The notes: generated from the sequence alone by a model not told the origin. A stretch of DNA of 64,000 nt from Anisus vortex (GCA_949126835.1 OX421507.1:33932082-33996081); one strand, 5' to 3'. Shown: positions 41,184 to 52,655, counted from the stretch's first letter. Made by a program: numbers and translations.

Positions 41184-41342
41184 ATGTCTGTGTGCTGCGT
41201 TACTGGTTGCACTGCGAGTAAGAAAAGATGTAGGGGATTAAATTGTATTTCATTTCCAAAAGATGTTGCCGAAAGAAAGCGATGGATTGTGAATGTCAGA
41301 GGTAACAATCTCCTGTTTTATATTCCCAAACATGTTGGTTGA
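41184..41342 (+). CDS. THAP zinc-finger segment (possible first exon or relic)
   Basis: ATG at 41184 opens a 52-residue frame beginning MSVCCVTGCTASKKRC and continuing ISFPKDVAERKRWIVNVRGN. This matches the start of the THAP DNA-binding domain: C-x(2-4)-C near the N-terminus, then F-P-K-D and R-K-x-W. The later Cys and His of the C2CH site and the AVPTIF box are missing before the stop. The codons at the break read AGAGGTAACA, which can serve as a 5' splice site, so the rest may lie in another exon. THAP domains occur in host regulators and in P-element-type transposases. I cannot tell which this is. Confidence 0.5.
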   Translation: MSVCCVTGCTASKKRCRGLNCISFPKDVAERKRWIVNVRGNNLLFYIPKHVG

Positions 41343-41409
41343 TGCAAAATAATTGTTATTTTGCGTCATGTATCTATAGACCGTGTTTTCAATAGCCAAG
41401 AACCGCTAC

Positions 41410-41735
41410 TCTTGACTAAATTATTTTATATAGCAATCTAAATTTAACTTAATGCAACTATCGCGTGGACTATTAATTATCACATACTCACTTTTGGTGG
41501 TAGTGTTAACGTATTGCTCATGATTAATTATATTTATTATTGTAGCCTTTGTATATTTATAAAAGACCAGAACTGGATGTCAAGTGTGAAATAAATGGTC
41601 AAGCACCAGCAAAAGCTAAAGTTGAAACAAGCCAATAACATCACGTGTTGCCGGAAATAGACCGGAAGTTCGTGAACACGATAAACCAACAAACTTTTGT
41701 GAAAAGGCCAGACCTCTTTAAGACTTGTCAATGAG
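41410..41735 (+). repeat. Unclassified dispersed repeat R2, copy 1
   Basis: TTGACTAAATTATTTTATAT, TATTAATTATC, TTTATAAAAGACCAGAACTGG, AGCACCAGCAAAAGC, GACCGGAAGTTCGTGA and TTAAGACTTGTCAATG are repeated in the same order at 51435-51719. It starts about 70 bp after the THAP frame. Not classified; it may be part of the same transposon. Confidence 0.6.
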
Positions 41736-42655
41736 CCTTTACGGGAGCCTTGCGAAGATACTGCAAAGGCTGTCCTAGTGTATTGTTTTTCTTTCTCAAT
41801 CCCATGTGGCGAGATAAAAACATCCGCAATTTTGACTTATAGAAAGGCGCCGTGGAAACAAAAACAGACTTTGATAAGAGAGTCATAAGTTTGGGATCCA
41901 CTGAAATGCGACTTACTCTTTCGAGAGAGAGAAACCTGAAATAAAAACATTGAATGTTGGGGAACTGTATATTGATGAATTAATGATGTACCCACCTTAT
42001 GAGCTAATGGCACTTAGTTGTTTTTCTAGAGACAAAACGTATATAAGTATCCTTCTTAGTAAGTAGAATTTCACGTAGTTTCTTACTATCCAAAAAAAAA
42101 CAAGAGTTGTCTCTTTCAAAGTCAGAGTTATCCTTTTGAAAACTTCTTTTAGTTTCACAAATGTGTTCATAAACTTTCCCCGTCAATTACGTACGGTCAA
42201 GGACTAGCACAGGACAATAGGCAAAACACGATAGGACTTTATGATAACGAAGATAATGTGCACTCATTTCAATGTATCCAAAAATGTGCTCTTTGATTCA
42301 ATGCAAATTAGTGTTGGTTCTTTAGTAAATATATCTTATAACGGTTTGTTATTTTAAACAGGAAGTGGATATGTTTTTGTAACAATGTTCTCTGTTAGTT
42401 TGAATTTTACTGAACACAAATCCATATACTTCGCAAACGACTTTTTATTCGGGACTATCTAAAACTCTTTTTTAAAGGTCTAATTAAATTATGTTGTTGT
42501 TTTTTCATCGGATGAGTTCTGTAATCCAACACAAATGAACAAGATAATGAAAAGTATTATCACCAATGAACGCTCACACGATGCATGCATTAACCAATAT
42601 TGAAATTACCACGGTTGAACGAAACTGAACTAAATGAACAAATCTGTATGGGATA
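41736..42655. other. No gene seen
   Basis: AT-rich spacer. A 60-codon minus frame (42004-42186) is uninformative. Confidence 0.45.
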
Positions 42656-42660
42656 AATGA

Positions 42661-43152
42661 AGCAGGATACTACTCTAATATTTATAAATGACACAGGATA
42701 CTACTCTGGTATTTATAAATGACACAGGATACTACTCTGGTATTTATAAATGACACAGGATACTACTCTGGTATTTATAAATGACACAGGATACTACTCT
42801 GGTATTTATAAATGACACAGGATACTACTCTGGTATTTATAAATGACACAGGATACTACTCTGGTATTTATAAATGACACAGGATACTACTCTGGTATTT
42901 ATAAATGACACAGGATACTACTCTGGTATTTATAAATGACACAGGATACTACTCTGGTATTTGTAAACGACACAGGATACTACTCTGGTATTTGTAAATG
43001 ACACAGGATACTACTCTGGTATTTATAAATGACACAGGATACTACTCTGGTATTTATAAATGACACAGGATACTACTCTGGTATTTATAAATGACACAGG
43101 ATACTACTCTGGTATTTATAAATGACACAGGATACTACTCTGGTATTTGTTA
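42661..43152. repeat. 31-bp minisatellite, about 16 copies
   Basis: Unit contains GACACAGGATACTACTCTGG and TATTTATAAAT. Variants are TATTTGTAAA (two adjacent copies) and CTAATATTT in the first. Unit length is not divisible by three and there is no frame. Confidence 0.97.
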
Positions 43153-43890
43153 ATAGATTACAGATGTTAAGTGGTACCTTCAATTTCTGTCTGAAATATT
43201 CAAGCTAAAAAATAACTTTTTTTTTTCTTTCACCGCCAACACTGTTTTATAAATCTGTAATAAGATACTTTCCATAATAAGCTCTTAATTGGAAGATATC
43301 TTTAAATCTTAAAAAGTCGTCAACTGTTTTTAGTATTAAAAAACAAGAAGTCATATAATCCCGTCTATTTAATTTATGGAAAATCTTAAACTTAAAATGC
43401 AAAGCACTTAGAAATAATAATAAAATTAACTAACAATAAAATTAAGGAAGATATTAGACTTATACAATAAACTCCTGTTAAAATGTAACAAGCATATAAA
43501 ACAAAAATGCTACCTGACATTAGATTTTTACTCACAAAATGTGTCGGACTATCTACTAGAGAAACCATTAAAGCAAGCATATCGAGTAAGTACATTTTAA
43601 AAATGTAACCCCATACGATATCGATACCCGATAAGTTTCATTTGAAAAAAACAAACAAGTAAAACACATAACAAGGCATATTGCAGTAACAAAATCAATA
43701 CATTTGAACAAAACTAAACTTTAGTAATTAAACTTTTTGATATTGAATACCACGTCCTAGGATGTAGTTAAAACTATTTTAGATTAGCAAAATACATTTG
43801 AAAGATGATGATGATGATGTATTGATTACAAAAATGAATTTCCAGATGTGACGAAAATATAAGATTACACAAAAACAAACAAAATTCGAA
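43153..43890. other. No gene seen
   Basis: AT-rich with a GATGATGATGATG run at 43805-43819. Confidence 0.5.
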
Positions 43891-43895
43891 ACTGG

Positions 43896-45465
43896 CAAAA
43901 TAAAGAAAGAAAAGAAAGAAAGAAAATAGAGAAAGAAAATAATGAAAGAAAAAAAAGAAAGAAAATAAAGAAAGAAAAAAAAAAAGAAAGAAAATAAAGA
44001 AAATAAAGGAAATAAAGAAAGAAAATAAAGAAAGAAAATAAAGAAAGAAAATAAAGAAAATAAAGAAAGAAAATAAAGAAAGAAAATAAAGAAAGGATAT
44101 AAAGAAAGGATATAAAGAAAGGATATAAAGAAAGAAAAAATAAAGAAAGAAAATAAAGAAAGGAAATAGAGAAAGAAAATAAAGAAAGGAAATAAAGAAA
44201 GAAAATAAAGAAAGAAAATAAAGAGAGAAAATAAAGAAAGGAAATAAAGAAAGAAAATAAAGAAAAAAAAAATAAAGAAAATAAAGAAAGAAAATAAAGA
44301 AAAAAAAAGAAAATAAATAAAGAAAATAAATAAAGAAAATAAAGAAAATAAATAAAGAAAATAAAGAAAGAAAATAAAGAAATGAAATAAAGAAAGAAAA
44401 TAAAGAAAGAAAATAAAGAAAGAAAATAAAGAAATAAAATAAATAAAGAAAATAAATAAAGAAAATAAATAAAGAAAATAAAGAAAGAAAATAAAGAAAG
44501 AAAATAAAGAAAATAAAGAAATGAAATAAAGAAAGAAAATAAAGAAAGAAAATAAAGAAAGAAAATAAAGAAAGAAAATAAAGAAAGAAAGAAAATAAAG
44601 AAAATAAAGAAATGAAATAAAGAAAAAAAATAAAGAAAGAAAGAAAAGAAAGAAAGAAAAAAAAGAAAGAAAAGAAAGAAAGAAAATTAAGAAAGAAAAT
44701 AAAGAGAGAAAATAAAGAAAGGAAATAAAGAAAGAAAATAAAGAGAGAAAATAAAGAAAGGAAATAAAGAAAGAAAATAAAGAAAGAAAATAAAAAGAGA
44801 AAAAAAGAAAGGAAATAAAGAAAGAAAATAAAGAAAGAAAATAAAGAAAGAAAATAAAGAAAGAAAGAAAAGAAAGAAAATAAAGAAAATAAAGAAAGAA
44901 AATAAAGAAAGAAAATTAAGAAAGAAAATAAAGAAAGGATATAAAGAAAGAAAAATAAAGAAAGAAAATAAAGAAAGGAAATAGAGAAAGAAAATAAAGA
45001 AAGGAAATAAAGAAAGAAAATAAAGAAAGAAAATAAAGAGAGAAAATAAAGAAAGAAAATAAAGAAAATAAAGAAAGAAAATAAAGAAAGGAAATAAAGA
45101 AAGAAAATAAAGGAAATAAAGAAAGAAAATAAAGAAAGGAAATAAAGAAAGAAAATAAAGAAAGAAAATAAAGAAAATAAAGAAAGAAAATAAAGAAAGG
45201 AAATAAAGAAAGAAAATAAAGAAAGGATATAAAGAAAATAAAGAAAGAAAATGAAGAAAATAAAGAAAGAAAAGAAAGAAAGAAAATAAAGAAAGAAAAT
45301 AAAGAGAGAAAATAAAGAAAGAAAATAAAGAAAATAAAGAAAGAAAATAAAGAAAGAAATTACAGAAAATAAAGAAAGAAAATAAAGAAAGAAAATAAAG
45401 AAAGAAAATAAAGAAAGAAAATAAAGAAAGAAAATAAAGAAAGAAAATAAAGAAAGAAATTGAAA
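43896..45465. repeat. 1.57-kb AAAG/AAATA purine-rich tract, almost free of C
   Basis: Built from GAAAGAAAATAAA blocks with occasional GGAAATA and GGATATA variants. I find essentially no cytosine between about 43896 and 45362. Longer-range duplication is visible: a cluster of GGATATAAAGAAAG near 44093-44130 and similar blocks near 44935 and 45225. There is no gene. Confidence 0.97.
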
Positions 45466-45795
45466 GAACTAAATATAATGTAGAAATTCTTTACCCAGTC
45501 GCAACTAATAACCTAAGGCGTAGTATGTATTCAAACACTAACGTAGATCTATACATTGTTTAATATGTGAAAAACTGTAAATTTCTTTTGTTTTTGTTTT
45601 TGTACCTAATGAATGCAAAGGTTCTGTTTTAATTGATAATGCACAAGTCGAAAAAAAGGGAAAACTGAAATGTTAATATCAATTCAACAACACCACGTGT
45701 CTACATTTCTAAACGCAAACCACAGGAAATAAGTCTTAGCTTTATTTTAACAATAGACAATGTATGTATCCCTAGTCAATAAACAGGAAGAAGTT
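45466..45795. other. No gene seen
   Basis: AT-rich spacer. Confidence 0.5.
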
Positions 45796-45797
45796 AA

Positions 45798-46125
45798 ATG
45801 TATTCAACAATGACTGAATTCCTTAAGCCATGTATTCAACAATAGTCAATGCGTGAATTCTTTAAGCCATGTATTCAACAATAGTCAAAGCCTGAATTCC
45901 TTAAGCTATCTATTCAACATTTGTCAATGCCTAAATTCCTACCATCATGTATTCAACAATAGTCAATGATTGAATTCCTACAGCCCTGTATTCAACAATA
46001 GCCAATTACTGAATTCCTTCAGTCATGCATTTAACAATTGTCAATGACTGAATTCCTACAGTCCTGTATTCAATATTAGTCAATGAATGAACTTCAAAAG
46101 CCATGTTTTTTAACAATTATCAATG
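45798..46125. repeat. Degenerate minisatellite, about 38-40 bp unit
   Basis: About eight diverged copies of a unit with CATGTATTCAACAATAGTCA and TGACTGAATTCCT. Copies differ in length and at many bases. Confidence 0.85.
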
Positions 46126-46845
46126 CCTAATTCGCCATTGTTATTCAACCGGAACTGGACAGAGACGAGCATAATGGATTCCTTAAATTTGTCGTTGCTA
46201 AGCAATCCACGTGACACTAACATCCGTGTGTAGAAATCAAAATACACGTTTTTAAAAGTTGGCTTAATTTTCAGTTAACTTAAACCATAAACTTAACTCT
46301 CCCGTAAAAGTTGGTTTTAAAATAGAACTTCGTGTTGTTTTTGTTTCATTGGTGACGTCATCTGGGCAGTTACATAACTCTAAAACTGTCAATAATCAAA
46401 CAGGAATTGTTATTCTCATGCACAGATACAAGTGGAAACCTGCAAATTCGTATGAACAGTTTCAGCGACCAGATCAATTCATTAACGAACATTAAATCCT
46501 AACTAGATGCGCCAACGTCGCAACGTGTTCCAATGGACATGCCTTGATGGCTTAATGATGACGGCATTACGGGGCGCATTAAGTGGCGCATTAAGTGACG
46601 TCGATTCCTGCAATAACCAGCATGTTCCTTTTTTAGTGGTGGTGTTTTTTTAAGTAAAAGGGGGCGGGGCTATACATTTTTCAAAAGTGTCACCGGAAAT
46701 GGTTAGTTCATTTAGACATGATTCGGAGTTTCGTGCATAATGGCAAAGTCTAGTCTTTGTGTATTGCATTAAAAACTTATAATAAAAAGTTGAGTTGAAG
46801 TATATGTGATCAACAAAATAATACAAGAATAACAACGGACAACTT
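46126..46845. other. No gene seen
   Basis: Includes GGCGCATTAAGTGGCGCATTAAGTG-like short repeats near 46573-46598 and GTGTCACCGGAAATGG at 46687, resembling part of repeat R2. No gene. Confidence 0.45.
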
Positions 46846-46847
46846 AT

Positions 46848-47225
46848 AAGTGCACCTTACTGAATAAGTGCACCTTACTGAATAAGTGCACCTTACTGAA
46901 TAAGTGCACCTTACTGAATAAGTGCACCATTTTCTTTAAAGGATCGGAATCAGCAAGCGCATTTGAATCAATGGATGCACATTATTCAGTAAGTTCTCCA
47001 TGTTGAATGTATTCAATAAATGCACTGCAATCAATAAATGAATCATATTGAGTGCATTCGATAAGTGCACCGCACGTAATAAATGAATGATATTTCATGT
47101 TTTCAATAAATGCATCGTATTCAGTAACTAGGTCACACTGAATTCAATATGTGCACCATAACTGAATACGTTCAATGAGTGCAACATCTTCAATAAATTG
47201 AATACATTCAACGTATTCAATAAAC
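46848..47225. repeat. 18-bp minisatellite core with decayed flank
   Basis: Five almost perfect copies of ATAAGTGCACCTTACTGA (46848-46930) are followed by about 300 bp of diverged relatives (ATAAATGCACTGCAATCA, ATAAGTGCACCGCAC, CAATAAATGCATCG). The core is homogeneous while the flank has decayed. Confidence 0.85.
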
Positions 47226-47760
47226 TCACGATATTGTAGCCTATAAGTAAACGAAACGCTAATTGTATCGCATCCTTACAAGTTATAATAAGAACTACAA
47301 AGATTGATGTATATTTATTCCTGATATTTTAAAACGCAAATAAAACCGTGTAGCGTCAGGAAAAATAAACACTATCATACAATTTTTTAAGGCATTGAGT
47401 TGGCCACAATATGGCCCTGTATTTAGTGGCTACATAAAGTGGGTAATCCTTCTTCCCTTGCCTGGCCAAGTGTCCTAACTGAAATATAAAACGAGGCTAT
47501 ATTTACTATAGTGTATGTTCGAAAAGTGAAATAAACATAGATGTAGACTATACAGACTTCCGGTAGGATAAGAATCGAACATCATTGGTCAGAACAAACA
47601 GGAAGTCTTTGAAACATATAAATATTTTAGATCAGTTTTATAAATAATACATCCAGGACTACACGGCTTCCTCAAGCATAATCAGCACATTCCCAAGAAG
47701 CATTTTTTGTTTTAAGCAAAATAAAGGACTTATAATCAGTTTAACGATTCATTGCACATA
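47226..47760. other. No gene seen
   Basis: AT-rich spacer, nothing recognised. Confidence 0.5.
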
Positions 47761-47767
47761 ACATAAC

Positions 47768-48378
47768 TCATAGCTCGACCAATACTGGATTACGCATCGA
47801 CGGTGTGGGATCCCCACCAACAACACCTGATATCCACATTGGAGATGACCCAACGACGCACAGCACGTCGTATCCTACAGAAATACGCCCCTGCTTTGGT
47901 GGTTTTGGTCCATCCTGAGTACTTAGAACACCGCAGAGCGGTGTCACGATTATGTACAAGATCGTGAATGGCCATTCATGACATGTCCACACAAACAGGT
48001 CGCATCAAACAAGTGTCCCGCTCTACCAGACGGTCATCAGCTCAAACTGCGTGTTACACACGAACGCACCGACGTTTACAAATATTCCTTTTTTTTCAGT
48101 CAGCCATAAGACTATGAAACACACTGGGCCAGGCCTCCATCACTGCCCCCTCTTTGCAGGCTTTCAAATCATCACTGAAGGATTGAACTAAATACCTCCA
48201 ATGAAACTCCGTCGTCTATTTATAACTTTTGTTTGTATGCTATCAAATATTTATAAGTAGTTAATGCACACTTTAGATCCCAGAGTGTTTGTAATCAAAT
48301 CAAAACTTCAATTGTGGATTTTTTTTCAACGGGCATTACGGAGCGTTCACATTACAATGAAAAAAGAAGAAGAAGAAC
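47768..48378 (+). pseudogene. LINE ORF2 C-terminus and 3' UTR, copy 1
   Basis: The frame reads LIARPILDYASTVWDPHQQH, then LEMTQRRTARRILQKYAP and EYLEHRRAVSRLCTRS followed by a stop. This is the conserved post-RT region of CR1/Jockey-type LINEs (usually L-V-R-P-x-L-E-Y-A-S-x-V-W-D-P). Further on come shifted pieces of a W-N-T-L region, AAACACACTGGGCCAGGCCT, and a 3' UTR ending in (GAA)n. It is 5'-truncated and mutated. A sister copy is at 58938-59315. Confidence 0.8.
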
Positions 48379-49205
48379 TAGCCACTATAGTGGTCTTTAA
48401 CAAACATAGTAATAAATATATCCAATATACGTAATAAAAAATAACAAAATATTTCACATTTTACTTTTAAATACGATTGGGTGTAAATTGCCTCTCTAGT
48501 GTGAGGATCCCTTATTAGCCACGACATCGATTGTTAAATTGGTTTTTATTGGCAATACATATTTAGTTTACCTCTGGAGTTACAAAATATCATCAATATA
48601 TATAATTATCGTGAGTTTATATATATATATATAAGCCGTTTAACGGATAGGAACAAGAGTTAAGTATATTTATGGGAAACGTGCTCAAAAACAAAGTTTT
48701 ATTATATCAACTGTATTGCTTAATTTGTTTCTTATTGCCTTTTAAACTGACGTATTACAAATTATGCTGGAGCGCCATTACAAAAATATATTCAGAGTAA
48801 TATCCCTTTCAAAATGCTTTCAATAATGTGAAAGTTTGTTACTTCAGGGTTTCCTCTTGCTGCGAGAGTTTACTTTGTATTGTTTGTTTTTTTTTCTTTG
48901 TTTTTATTCTTTTAACAAAACCTTTTGTAATCATTCGTTTCTCCGTCATTTTGACGGGCATAACTACTAGTATATGTACTTATAGCTATTGATCGCCTAC
49001 TCTGGAAGTTAACATTGGTTATCGTTCCTACAATTCATTATGGACACATCTTTATTATATATATATCAGTGGTGCTAATTGGTGCATAGACCAGTCATGT
49101 TCCGCATCACCGTAATTCGAAAGAATAAAGAGCTCTCAAGTATAGGCATGCGCGATGGATGTATTCTAAATCTATGTTTGACATAACTATATTATTAATA
49201 GTAAC
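48379..49205. other. No gene; short shared motif at 48632-48655
   Basis: AT-rich. After a (TA)n run, AAGCCGTTTAACGGATAG (48632-48650) resembles AGGCCGTTAGACGGATAG at 56868-56885, also after (TA)n, so the two are probably pieces of one dispersed element. Confidence 0.4.
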
Positions 49206-49214
49206 TAGTGTAAA

Positions 49215-49910
49215 TTGTAATAAATGCAAGATAAACCAGTATTAATTCTAATGAATTGAACGTTAACCAGTGTAGAGTCTAATGAATTTAAGATAAACCA
49301 GTGTAAATTCTAATGAATACAAGATAAACCAGTGTACATTCTAACGAATTCAAGGTTAACTAGTGTAAATTCTAATGAATTGAAGATAAACCAGTGTAAA
49401 TTCTAATGAATTAAAGATAAACCAGTATTAATTCTAATGAATTGAACGTTAACCAGTGTAGAGTCTAATGAATTTAAGATAAACCAGTGTAAATTCTAAT
49501 GAATTATAGATAAACTAGTGTAAACTCGAACGAATTCAATGTTAACCAGTTTAAATTCTAATGAATTCAAGATAAACCATTGAAAATTCTAAGAATTTAA
49601 TATAAACCAGTGTACATTCTAACGAATTCAGGGTTAACCAGTGTAAATTCTAATGAATTGAGGATAAACCAGTGTAAATTCTAATGAATTATAGATAAAC
49701 GAGTGTAAATTCGAACGAATTCAATGTTAACCAGTTTAAATTCTAATGAATTCAAAATAAACCAGTGTAAATTCTAAAAAAAAACAAAAAAAAACGTGTA
49801 AATTCTAAAAAATTAAAAATAAACCCGTGTAAATTATAATGAATTGAAGGTTAACCGGTGTAAATATCTAATTAATTCACGTTAAACCAGTGTAAATTAT
49901 AACGAATTAA
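49215..49910. repeat. Degenerate 32-bp minisatellite, about 22 copies
   Basis: Unit built from AAACCAGTGTAAATTCTAAT and GAATTCAAGAT. Variants include GTTAACC, TATAGAT and CATTGAA. Blocks of several units are themselves repeated (the AGATAAACCAGTATTAATTC ... AACGTTAACCAGTGTAGAGT block occurs at about 49230 and 49420). Confidence 0.9.
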
Positions 49911-50262
49911 AGATCAAGCAAATTCTAATGAATTTCAACAAAGATCTTAACATAGAATGCAACAACAACAATATCAAACTGAAGTTGACACAGTAGCCAC
50001 CTATTAAAACTTACAGAGAAATTTTACTTTTAACGAGTTTAACAGAAACCACGTCGTCGGTTCTTTTTATTGTTTGCTTTAATATCCCGGTAGGAATGAA
50101 ATATTCCACATGGAAAACTGGACCAGAAACAAAGAAGACTATAAAACTCTTTAGTTAAAGTTCATTGAAACTGCACGAAATTAGTATTTCAAAAAAACGT
50201 CCAATCGAATTGACAACATACCAATGGTTTGTCGAGAATTCCTAGTATATGAGAGAATGTGG
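49911..50262. other. No gene seen
   Basis: AT-rich spacer. Confidence 0.4.
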
Positions 50263-50264
50263 GT

Positions 50265-50265
<1 letters not shown>

Positions 50266-50336
<71 letters not shown>
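50266..50336. repeat. (GA)n microsatellite
   Basis: About 65 bp of nearly uninterrupted GA. Frames of 137 codons (minus) and 60 codons (plus) crossing it are repeat by-products. Confidence 0.95.
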
Positions 50337-50338
<2 letters not shown>

Positions 50339-50479
50339 CAGACAGAGATTCGGGGAGGAAAAAAGAGAGAGAGAGAATGAATGAATTAAATAGTAAAAAG
50401 AAATAGAGAGAAAGAAATAATAATTTGTAAAAAAAAAAATGCGAAAAAAAAAAGAGGGTGGGTTGTGTTTGGGTGGGAG

Positions 50480-50650
50480 AAAGCCAACTACCGATTCTGG
50501 GATTCGCTTCTCGCTGCACGCCTCGCGCTTTCCTTTTCGGCTCGCATCGCTGTTTACGCTTCGATTGTTTTCGCCTTAATTCGGAATGGATCAAACTCAG
50601 CGGATTTTCCCGGTTATTTGTTTAATTCTATTCATTGTTTCTTATCTTTG
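50480..50650. other. CpG-dense patch of unknown function
   Basis: Between 50495 and 50620 CpG dinucleotides are very frequent (TTCGCTTCTCGCTGCACGCC, TCGCGCTTTCC, TTCGGCTCGCATCGC, TTACGCTTCG) in an otherwise CpG-poor window. The plus frame MFGWEKANYRFWDSLLAARL (62 codons) and a minus frame cross it without recognised domains. It could be a promoter, a transposon end or chance. Confidence 0.35.
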
Positions 50651-50654
50651 TAGT

Positions 50655-50830
50655 CCCACCAAAGATAATAATAATAAGATCGACCGCTTGCTTTGAAATG
50701 TATGCCATTTGATAACTTGAAACAATTAGTTTCGGAATTTCCGAACGCACCCTGACCTCTAAACTTCCGGTTTAGTAAAAAGCTATGATTTTTTCAAAGG
50801 AAAATTTAGATAAATGTTATATTCAGCGGA
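50655..50830 (-). mobile_element. MITE arm of the AGACTATAATA family
   Basis: CCAAAGATAATAATAATAAG ATCGACCGCTTGCTTTGAAA (50658-50697), then ATGCCATTTGATAACTTG and AAAGCTATGATTTTTTC, match the 11044 and 28485 arms. Only one end is visible. Confidence 0.55.
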
Positions 50831-50947
50831 AGTCTGGACATATCTTTCCGTGAAATCAATTGCAAAACATTTAACTCTTTCGCTAGTTTAAGGAAAATTA
50901 AGATAGATGAGCATTTTTAGAATTAAACTAGTAGGCCTACTACTAAA

Positions 50948-51222
50948 ACAATTAACTCGTTTGGTATTATGAGCATCAAATGTGGATAATTTAATTGAAG
51001 GGAGACAATTAACCCTTTTTCTTTACATTAATATTTCTAATTTTTTTTTGTTTTCTTTAAGAAATATTTTGGCTTATAACTCTAAAATGATCAAATTACA
51101 CAAGATAGTTGAAAATTATATAAATATTTTATGACTAAAGAATGTATATGTACATTTTTAAATATTACAATAACTACGCAGTTTGTATGTTTACTACGTA
51201 TCCCTTCCGCTTAACTTTAATA
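50948..51222 (-). repeat. Unclassified dispersed repeat R1, copy 2
   Basis: Inverse copy of 29031-29318; on the plus strand it runs AACAATTAACTCGTTTGGTA ... GGGAGACAATTAACC ... AAAATGATCAAATTAC ... ACAATAACTACGCAGTTTGT. Confidence 0.6.
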
Positions 51223-51358
51223 TTTATCGTTCGTCAGTATTCCATTTGGGTAAAAATAATATGTTAACATAAATCTTAGTTATTCAGAGATCAAATAATA
51301 AAACACTTTAAAGCTAGTACTTGCGTAATTGACAATATAATTTTAAAATTTAATATTC
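51223..51358. other. No gene seen
   Basis: Short AT-rich spacer. Confidence 0.4.
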
Positions 51359-51434
51359 ATGGGCCCCCTAAGCTCTAATGGGCCCCGGTACGGCGTACCT
51401 GCTGTACCCCCCTCTCGTGGGGCCTGGACGCAAC
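51359..51434. repeat. GGGCCCC-rich repeat fragment
   Basis: ATGGGCCCCCTAAGCTCTAA, TGGGCCCCGGTACGGCGTAC and CTCTCGTGGGGCCTGG in an AT-rich setting, similar in style to 14378-14590. It directly precedes repeat R2 copy 2. Confidence 0.4.
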
Positions 51435-51719
51435 TGTTGACTAATTTATTTTATAAACAGAGCCATATTTAACTTAACGCAGCTAACACTTCGAGTATTA
51501 ATTATCGCCTTCTCACTTTTGATGTTAATAACGGATTCCTCAAACTAACCTTTGTTTATTTCTAAAAGACCAGAACTGGCCGTCAAGGTTGAAATCAATA
51601 GTCAACCACCAGCAAAAGCCTGTTTTTTTTTGTTTACGAATATGGCGGAAAATGTCACCGGAAGTTCATGATCTCTTTCATTTGAAAAGGTCACACCTCA
51701 TTAAGACTTGTCAATGGGA
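51435..51719 (+). repeat. Unclassified dispersed repeat R2, copy 2
   Basis: Matches 41410-41735 in the same orientation: TTGACTAATTTATTTTATAA, AAAAGACCAGAACTGGCCGT, CACCAGCAAAAGC, TCACCGGAAGTTCATGA, TTAAGACTTGTCAATG. Confidence 0.6.
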
Positions 51720-52130
51720 ATTGAAGGCGGTAACAGCAGAAGTAGAAGGAAGGGAACCTTGATAATAAATAAATGGAATATAGAAATATAGAAATGAAAG
51801 GATGGCTTCAAATTATTATGTGCCAGAATAAATGAGAGAGAGAGCGAGAGAGGGAGAGAGAGAGAGAGAGAGAGAGGGGGGAAAGGTAACATATGAAAAA
51901 GGGAAAATGAGTAAATAAGAAATATAATAATAATGAAAATAATAATAATGGTTATTTTTAAAGCGCTCCTATCAAAGCTTTGAAATTTAGCATGACCAGT
52001 GCGTTCTATGAGTTAATTGCAGTGGCAGTTGTATTAGTAATGTAAGGCACACACCACAAGGTGATCAGAAATGTCTTTAAGCTTTTTCTAAAAAGACTCT
52101 TTGAGCTCAGAATGGAAAATGGAAAAAAGT
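51720..52130. other. No gene; short (GA)n at 51834-51876
   Basis: Purine-rich sequence with a GA run and AATAATAATGAAAATAATAA. Nothing coding recognised. Confidence 0.5.
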
Positions 52131-52137
52131 GAGAAAT

Positions 52138-52655
52138 TGAGAGAGAGAGAGAGAGAGAGGGAGGGGACGGGGGTGGCGAATATAAAGTAAAGAAAACAAT
52201 GAACAATAGTGAGAGAAAAATGAAAATGAAAGAGAGAAATGAAAAGAGAAAGAGAGAAATGAAAAGAGAATGAGAGAAATGAAAAGAGAAAGATAGAAAT
52301 GAAAAGAGAATGAGAGAAATGAAAAGAGAAAGAGAGAAATGAAAAGAGAAAGAGAGAAATGAAAAAGAAAGAGCGAAATGAAAAGAGAAAGAGAGAAATG
52401 AAAAGAGAAAGAGAGAAATGAAAAAGAAAGAGCGAAATGAAAAGAGAAAGAGAGAAATGAAAAGAGAAAGAGAGAAAAGAAAAGAGAAAGAGAGAAATGA
52501 AAAGAGAAAGAGAGAAATGAAAAGAGAAAGAGAGAAATGAAAAGAGAATGAGAGAAATGAAAAAGAAAGAGCGAAATGAAAAGAGAAAGAGAGAAATGAA
52601 AAGAGAATGAGAGAAATGAAAAGAGAAAGAGAGAAATGAAAAGAGAAAGAGATAA
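52138..52655. repeat. Purine-rich array, GAGAGAAATGAAAAGAGAAA unit of about 20 bp
   Basis: A (GA)n run is followed by about 24 copies of a 19-20 bp unit AATGAAAAGAGAAAGAGAGA with GCGAAATGAAAAG variants. The 269- and 235-codon minus frames (Phe/Ser/Leu runs) are by-products. Blocks of units recur as higher-order groups (the GAAAAAGAAAGAGCGAAATG variant appears three times). Confidence 0.95.

Noticed and set aside
42661..43152. CRISPR-like array of regularly spaced units
   Set aside because: The units are contiguous with no unique spacers; it is a eukaryotic minisatellite.
50465..50653. 62-codon plus frame in the CpG-dense patch
   Set aside because: No domain; the opposite strand is also open, which fits base composition rather than coding.
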